Source: Aeromonas sanarellii (GTDB taxonomy: Bacteria; Pseudomonadota; Gammaproteobacteria; Enterobacterales; Aeromonadaceae). Taken from it: a DNA stretch of 36,611 nt. The stretch lies in contig NZ_CDBN01000057.1 of the NCBI RefSeq assembly GCF_000820085.1, forward strand, positions 1 through 36,611, written 5' to 3'. The notes under the pieces are model-generated. The model was not told where the DNA came from. It saw only the letters and a program-made list of their open reading frames with translations, and searched no databases. The position numbers were made by a program, and so were the translations under genes. This document shows positions 32,523 to 36,611 of the stretch, one piece after another; the stretch's first letter is position 1; every line of letters starts with the position of its first letter.

Positions 32523-33763
32523 CCCTCGCCCTCAAGAGCCTCTGGGCCCGCCGCCTCACCGCCGGGCTCACCCTGCTGGCGGTGGCCATCAGCGTCACCC
32601 TGCTGCTCGGGGTGGAGCGGGTGCGCAGCCAGACGCGCGACAGCTTCGCCAACACCGTCTCCGGCACCGATCTCATCGTCGGCGCCCGCTCCGGCCAGGT
32701 GAACCTGCTGCTCTACTCGGTGTTTCGCATCGGCAACCCCACCAACAACGTGGGCTGGGATGCCTATCAGGCCATCAAGGCAAAACCGGGCGTGGCCTGG
32801 ACCATCCCCCTCTCCCTCGGCGACTCCCACAAGGGCTTCCGGGTGCTCGGCACCAACGGCGATTACTTCACCCATCTGAAGTACGGCCAGCAGCAGTCCC
32901 TGCAACTGCGCGAGGGGCGGGCGTTCGAGACGCCGTTCGAGGCGGTGCTCGGCGCCCAGGTGGCCGAAAAGCTCGGCTACAAGCTGGATCAACCCATCGT
33001 CATCGCCCACGGCGCCGGCAACACCTCGTTCAGCCAGCACGACAACCTACCGTTCAAGGTGGTGGGGATCCTGGCTCCCACCGGCACCCCCATCGATCGC
33101 ACCATCCATGTGCCGCTGGCGGGCATAGAGGCGATCCACCTGGGCTGGGACACCGGCCGCCACAGCAAGAACGTCACCGCCGAGCAGGCGCTGGCACAGG
33201 ATCTCACCCCCAAGACCATCACCGCCTTCATGGTGGGCCTGAGCAACCGCATTCTGGCGTTCCAGCTGCAGCGCAGCATCAACACCTACCCGCAGGAGCC
33301 CCTGATGGCGATCCTGCCGGGGGCCGCCTTGCAGGAGCTGTGGAGCCTGATGAGCGTGGCGGAGACGGCCCTGTCTGTCATCGCCGGCTTCGTGGTGGTG
33401 GCAGGCCTCATCGGCATGCTGACCACATTGCTGGCGGGACTCAACGAGCGGCGCCGCGAGCTCGCCATATTGAGATCCCTGGGCGCGGGGCCGACCCACC
33501 TCTTCCTGCTGCTGGCGCTGGAGGCCATGGCGCTGACCACCCTCGGCATCGCCCTCGGGGTGGCCGTGCTCTATCTCGGTCAGGGGCTTGCCACCCCCTG
33601 GCTGCTCGGCCACTATGGCCTGCAACTGAACCTGGGGCTGCCGAGCGCCCATGAGTGGCTGTTGCTGGGGCTGGTCTGGCTGGCGGGCATGATCATCGGC
33701 CTGCTCCCCGCCGCCCGTGCCTACCGCTACAGCCTGAGCGACGGCATGAGCATCCGCGTCTGA
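32516..33763 (+). CDS. FtsX/MacB-type permease of the Zrg-like system
   Basis: The 415-residue product has one N-terminal transmembrane helix (about 18-38), a large periplasmic domain (about 40-280) and three C-terminal helices in the FtsX-like domain. The segment LLAGLNERRRELAILRSLGAGPTHLF contains the coupling helix typical of MacB/LolC/FtsX permeases. It corresponds by position to ZrgC in Vibrio. MacB-type permeases transmit ATP-driven motion to the periplasmic side, so a classical channel for zinc import is not evident. GGAGG lies upstream, inside the linker ORF. Confidence 0.88.
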   Translation: MLTLALKSLWARRLTAGLTLLAVAISVTLLLGVERVRSQTRDSFANTVSGTDLIVGARSGQVNLLLYSVFRIGNPTNNVGWDAYQAIKAKPGVAWTIPLSLGDSHKGFRVLGTNGDYFTHLKYGQQQSLQLREGRAFETPFEAVLGAQVAEKLGYKLDQPIVIAHGAGNTSFSQHDNLPFKVVGILAPTGTPIDRTIHVPLAGIEAIHLGWDTGRHSKNVTAEQALAQDLTPKTITAFMVGLSNRILAFQLQRSINTYPQEPLMAILPGAALQELWSLMSVAETALSVIAGFVVVAGLIGMLTTLLAGLNERRRELAILRSLGAGPTHLFLLLALEAMALTTLGIALGVAVLYLGQGLATPWLLGHYGLQLNLGLPSAHEWLLLGLVWLAGMIIGLLPAARAYRYSLSDGMSIRV

Positions 33764-33800
33764 CTCTGGACGCACCCGACAAAAGAAAGAAGGACAGAAA

Positions 33801-34271
33801 ATGAAGTGGAACATAGTGGCGCTGCTGGCCAGCCTGCTGGTGCTGCCCGCCATGGCGGCCGATTACAAGACCATCGACTGGGACGTGCTGATCCCGGAGG
33901 GAGAGAAGCTGCTGCCGCCGCCCCAGGTCAATCACGAGGATCCCATGTCGGTGCCGCAGCCGGTAGGGGGCGTCAACAAGAAGCTGGACAATCAGGACGT
34001 GCGGATCCCCGGGTTCGTGGTCCCGCTGGAAGGGGATGCCAAGACCATCAAAGCCTTCCTGCTGGTGCCCTACTTCGGCGCCTGCATCCACGTGCCGCCG
34101 CCGCCCACCAACCAGGTGATCTACGTGAGCTACCCCAAGGGCGCGCCGGTGGATGACCTCTGGGACGCCATCTGGGTCAAGGGCAAGATGCGCACCGTCA
34201 GCTCCAGCCACGAGATGGCCACAGCCTCCTACTCCATGGAGGCGGTCGAGGTCAGCGTCTACGAAGAGTGA
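33801..34271 (+). CDS. DUF3299 family periplasmic protein
   Basis: The 156-residue product has a signal peptide (about 1-19, AMAA). The DUF3299 core contains VRIPGFVVPLEGD, the hallmark LVPYFGACIHVPPPPTNQ and VKGKMRT. The Cys and His of GACIHVPPPP are strictly kept in this family and could bind a metal. It is the last gene of the Zrg-like cluster and corresponds by position to ZrgD. AAGGA precedes the ATG, 37 bp after the permease stop. Its biochemical role is unknown. A terminator follows. Confidence 0.87.
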   Translation: MKWNIVALLASLLVLPAMAADYKTIDWDVLIPEGEKLLPPPQVNHEDPMSVPQPVGGVNKKLDNQDVRIPGFVVPLEGDAKTIKAFLLVPYFGACIHVPPPPTNQVIYVSYPKGAPVDDLWDAIWVKGKMRTVSSSHEMATASYSMEAVEVSVYEE

Positions 34272-34276
34272 GCCCT

Positions 34277-34305
34277 ATGGCCTCCCCCGGGAGGCCATTT
34301 CTTTA
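34277..34305 (+). terminator. Terminator of the Zrg-like operon
   Basis: ATGGCCTCC / GGAGGCCAT forms a 9-bp stem with a CCCG loop, followed by TTCTTT, just after the DUF3299 gene. Confidence 0.85.
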
Positions 34306-34390
34306 TGCCGTGACGGCCCCGCCAAGGGGATTGTTCATGGGCCCGGTTGGAGTAACATTCACTACCAGACCCTGCCATCACGGAGCCAGC

Positions 34391-35239
34391 ATGGCTGACC
34401 TGCCCCCCAAGAAAGAGAGTTCCATCCTGAGCAGCCAGGAGCAGACCCTGCGCCTGGCCCGCAGCCGCGGCATCGATGGCATGCTCACCCGCAACAGCGA
34501 CAGCACCTTCGAGCAGCGGGCGACCTTCCGCCAGCTGGCGGAGCAGGCGGCCCGCCAGCGCAACCTGGAATCCATCATGGTGATGGCCTCCCGCCACTGC
34601 CAGGAGACGGCCGCCGGCGGCGAGATGGACAGCGACTGGCTCACCCGCTTCCTGCAACTGGCCGAAGAGATCAGCATGGTGCCCATGCAGCAACTGTGGG
34701 GACGGATCTTCGCCCTGGAGGTGGCGACCCCGGGCCGCTTCTCCATCCGGGCCCTCACCACCCTCAAGGAGATGACCCAGCGGGAAGCCCAGCTGTTCCA
34801 GCGGATCTGCGCCCTCTGCTGCCACTACGAAGGCAGCGACGAGCAGCGTCTGCTGCTCGGCATGCACAAGGGCGCCGGCCTGCTCAGCCGCGCCAGGGTC
34901 ACCCGCATGGGACTCGGCAAATACCGGATCCCCTACAGCGCCTTGCTCTTGCTGTTCGACCTCGGTCTGCTGCACCGCGGCGAGCTGGAGTCCGGCCCCC
35001 TGCCCGCCGACGGGGTCGAGCTGGCCTTCGGCAACCAGCGCTGGCGCCTGCGCCAACGCCAGAGCCACCTCACCCTGCTCTATTACCGGCTCACCCCCAT
35101 CGGCAACGAACTCGCCCTGTTGCTGGAGGAGCCGCCGCTGGAGGAGTACCTGCAGGACCTGAAGACCCTGCTCTCCACCCACCTGCAGATTGAGACCCAG
35201 ATCCAGGCCCAGGTCAGCGAACCGGATCTCCCCGCCTGA
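34391..35239 (+). CDS. TIGR03899 family protein, function unknown
   Basis: The 282-residue product has no signal peptide or membrane helix. It is mostly helical, with FEQRATFRQLAEQAARQRNLESIM in the first third, and VPMQQLWGRIFALEVATPGRFSIRALTTL and a LTPIGNEL turn later. It matches my memory of the TIGR03899 family found in Vibrio, Shewanella and Aeromonas, which has no assigned function. The start at 34391 has GGAG upstream; the frame is open to 34268 over the previous terminator and is not used. It stands alone between the Zrg-like operon and aer. Confidence 0.78.
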   Translation: MADLPPKKESSILSSQEQTLRLARSRGIDGMLTRNSDSTFEQRATFRQLAEQAARQRNLESIMVMASRHCQETAAGGEMDSDWLTRFLQLAEEISMVPMQQLWGRIFALEVATPGRFSIRALTTLKEMTQREAQLFQRICALCCHYEGSDEQRLLLGMHKGAGLLSRARVTRMGLGKYRIPYSALLLLFDLGLLHRGELESGPLPADGVELAFGNQRWRLRQRQSHLTLLYYRLTPIGNELALLLEEPPLEEYLQDLKTLLSTHLQIETQIQAQVSEPDLPA

Positions 35240-35424
35240 TCCCGGCGGGTGCCCCGGCCCCGCCTTGCCAAATTGCGAAACCCGTCACGCCCTTGCCAAA
35301 ACGGCTCCCAAAAAGCGAATCGATTCAGCAGGCGAAGACGCCGGGCCGGGTCGTTTTCGTCAATCTCCGGACTTTGAGCAAATAAGATTCATTTTGAACA
35401 CAATTCAAGCGTTTCCTGGCACTC

Positions 35425-35440
35425 TGGTGCACGGCTTGCA
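35425..35440 (+). promoter_or_regulatory. Candidate sigma-54 promoter for the Aer-like gene
   Basis: TGGTGC-N5-TTGCA keeps the invariant -24 GG and -12 GC with the correct spacing, about 60 bp upstream of the chemoreceptor start. The -24 box departs from TGGCAC at two bases. Confidence 0.35.
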
Positions 35441-35441
35441 A

Positions 35442-35470
35442 TGGGACTATCAGTCCCAAATTGTCGGGAC
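35442..35470. repeat. GGGACT inverted and direct repeats upstream of the Aer-like gene
   Basis: TGGGACT / AGTCCCA (35442-35448 and 35452-35458) form a 7-bp stem with a 3-nt loop. A further GGGACT follows at 35466-35471. It falls in the probable untranslated leader of the chemoreceptor gene. Operator or RNA-binding function is possible but unproven. Confidence 0.45.
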
Positions 35471-35499
35471 TCATCATCCTTCCACAGCCGGAAGCCGCC

Positions 35500-36611
35500 A
35501 TGAGAGTCAATCAACCCGTTACCCAGCGTGAGCGCCTCTACCCGGAGCATCAGAACCTGATCTCCACCACGGATCTGGAGAGTCGCATCACCTATGCCAA
35601 CGACGAGTTCTGCCAGATCGCCGGCTTCACCCTGGCGGAGCTGCAGGGATCGCCGCACAACCTGGTCCGCCACCCCGACATGCCGCCCCAGGCCTTCGCC
35701 GATATGTGGCGTCATCTCCGTGAAGGCAAGAGCTGGATGGGCCCAGTCAAGAACCGCTGCAAGAACGGGGATCACTACTGGGTCAACGCCTTCGTCACCC
35801 CCATCCAGGACGCGAGCGGCAAGGTGGTGGAGTACCAGTCCGTGCGCACGGCGCCGGACGACGCGGTCAAGCAGCGCTCGGAGCGGGTCTATGAGGAGAT
35901 GCGCGGCGGCAAGACACCGCTGGCCCTGCGCCTGCCCCCCTTCTCCCACACGCTCGCGCTCACTCTCTGCCTGCTGCCCTGCCTGGCGGCCCTGGTTGCC
36001 CTGGGCTATCAACAGGGCCCTGGTTGGCCCCTTCTGCTCGGAGCCCTCTCCCTGATGCTGGCGCTCGTCATCAACCAGGCCCTCTCCCGCCGTCTCGCGC
36101 GGCTGGAGATCCTGGCCCGCAGCCGCTTCGACAATCCGCTGATGCAGCTGCTCTACACGGGCCGGGTCGATCGCCTCGCCGCCGTCGAGCTCGCCATGAA
36201 GATGAACCAGGCGGAGTTCAATGCGGTGCTGGCCCGCACCCAGCAGACCTGCCAGCAGATTCTGGCATCCGCCCAGACGGATCTGCACAACGCCGAGACC
36301 ATCACCGACAACCTGCAGCAGCAACAGGCCCAGACCAACCAGGTGGCGACCGCCATCACCCAGATGGCGGAATCCATCCGCGAGGTATCCCACAGCTCCA
36401 CCGCCGCCTCCGATCGGCTGGACGAGACCGCCGACCTGTTCAGGGAGGGCAATCTGCGCGTGCAGGAGACCATCGAAGAGGTGGAAGGGATGCACGGCGA
36501 GCTGATCACCTCCAAGGGGGTGATCACCACCCTCGCCACCCAGTGCCGGGCCATCGACGGCATCCTGGACGTCATCAACAACATCGCCAACCAGACCAAC
36601 CTGCTGGCCCT
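35500..36611 (+). CDS. aer: Aer-like PAS-domain chemoreceptor (partial)
   Basis: The gene runs off the right edge after 370 codons. The N-terminal PAS domain (about 1-120) closely matches E. coli Aer: TDLESRITYANDEFCQIAGFT, NLVRHPDMPPQAFADMW with the FAD-related R57, H58, D60 and W70, and KNGDHYWV. A hydrophobic hairpin (about 151-193) would hold the protein in the membrane with both ends inside. The signalling part is reached at the edge, with IANQTNLLA, the start of the conserved tip. Aer proteins sense redox state through FAD and steer cells to oxygen. The stop codon and the rest of the signalling domain lie outside the window. Confidence 0.9.
   Translation, partial: MRVNQPVTQRERLYPEHQNLISTTDLESRITYANDEFCQIAGFTLAELQGSPHNLVRHPDMPPQAFADMWRHLREGKSWMGPVKNRCKNGDHYWVNAFVTPIQDASGKVVEYQSVRTAPDDAVKQRSERVYEEMRGGKTPLALRLPPFSHTLALTLCLLPCLAALVALGYQQGPGWPLLLGALSLMLALVINQALSRRLARLEILARSRFDNPLMQLLYTGRVDRLAAVELAMKMNQAEFNAVLARTQQTCQQILASAQTDLHNAETITDNLQQQQAQTNQVATAITQMAESIREVSHSSTAASDRLDETADLFREGNLRVQETIEEVEGMHGELITSKGVITTLATQCRAIDGILDVINNIANQTNLLA

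Noticed and set aside
35416..35430. TGGCAC as the -24 box of a sigma-54 promoter
   Set aside because: The following GC is one base out of register. The site starting at 35425 has the correct spacing.
1..36611. CRISPR arrays, insertion sequences, prophage, tRNA genes
   Set aside because: No regularly spaced repeats, transposase or phage genes, att-like repeats or tRNA-like cloverleaf sequences were noticed by reading.

Overview
The window is about 36.6 kb of gene-dense, GC-rich gammaproteobacterial chromosome. The closest match I can recall for the proteins and gene order is Aeromonas. This rests on a LuxR/HapR/LitR-type quorum-sensing regulator next to hpt, a Vibrio-like zinc-related (Zrg) ABC cluster downstream of ppa, and a backbone that follows the E. 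coli 3-4 min region (erpA, clcA, hemL ... mrcB, hrpB, thpR, sfsA, dksA, gluQ, pcnB, folK, panB, panC ... yadGH, hpt). No prophage, insertion sequence, CRISPR array or tRNA gene was seen.

Layout. Positions 1-230 hold the upstream end of a ribosomal RNA operon that runs leftward out of the window: two tandem promoters, boxA and a leader hairpin; the rRNA genes lie outside. Next come erpA, a membrane-anchored coiled-coil protein and clcA on the minus strand, and hemL on the plus strand. From 4650 to 10354 there is an accessory block where E. coli carries fhu genes: an unknown four-helix membrane protein, a TauE/SafE permease, lpxT, a DUF2937 protein, a LysR regulator divergent from the SMR pair mdtJ-mdtI, and the VOC protein yaeR. 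From 10398 to 22279 the conserved housekeeping run returns: mrcB, hrpB, thpR-sfsA, dksA-gluQ, pcnB-folK-panB-panC. It covers cell-wall synthesis, RNA processing and polyadenylation, stringent control, tRNA modification, folate and pantothenate. After an ABM-domain protein come yadG-yadH, hpt, litR, the overlapping pair mpl-ubiX (peptidoglycan recycling and ubiquinone/prenyl-FMN), and ppa.

From 28700 to 34271 lies the least understood part: two uncharacterised exported proteins, ytfJ, a small exported protein with an H/C-rich metal-like motif, a histidine-rich periplasmic protein (ZrgA/DUF2796), an ABC ATPase, a 27-codon linker ORF, an FtsX/MacB-type permease and a DUF3299 protein. This resembles the zinc-responsive zrg locus of Vibrio and is the best candidate here for an under-described system. 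The window closes with a TIGR03899-type protein and an Aer-like PAS chemoreceptor cut by the right edge.

The most informative details are a non-canonical AUU start for pcnB, as in E. coli; a hairpin over the hpt ribosome binding site; palindromic operator candidates in front of the TauE permease; a translationally overlapping micro-ORF inside the Zrg ABC operon; and a recurring near-identical terminator hairpin. Assignments come from reading the sequence and remembered family features; no database search was run.
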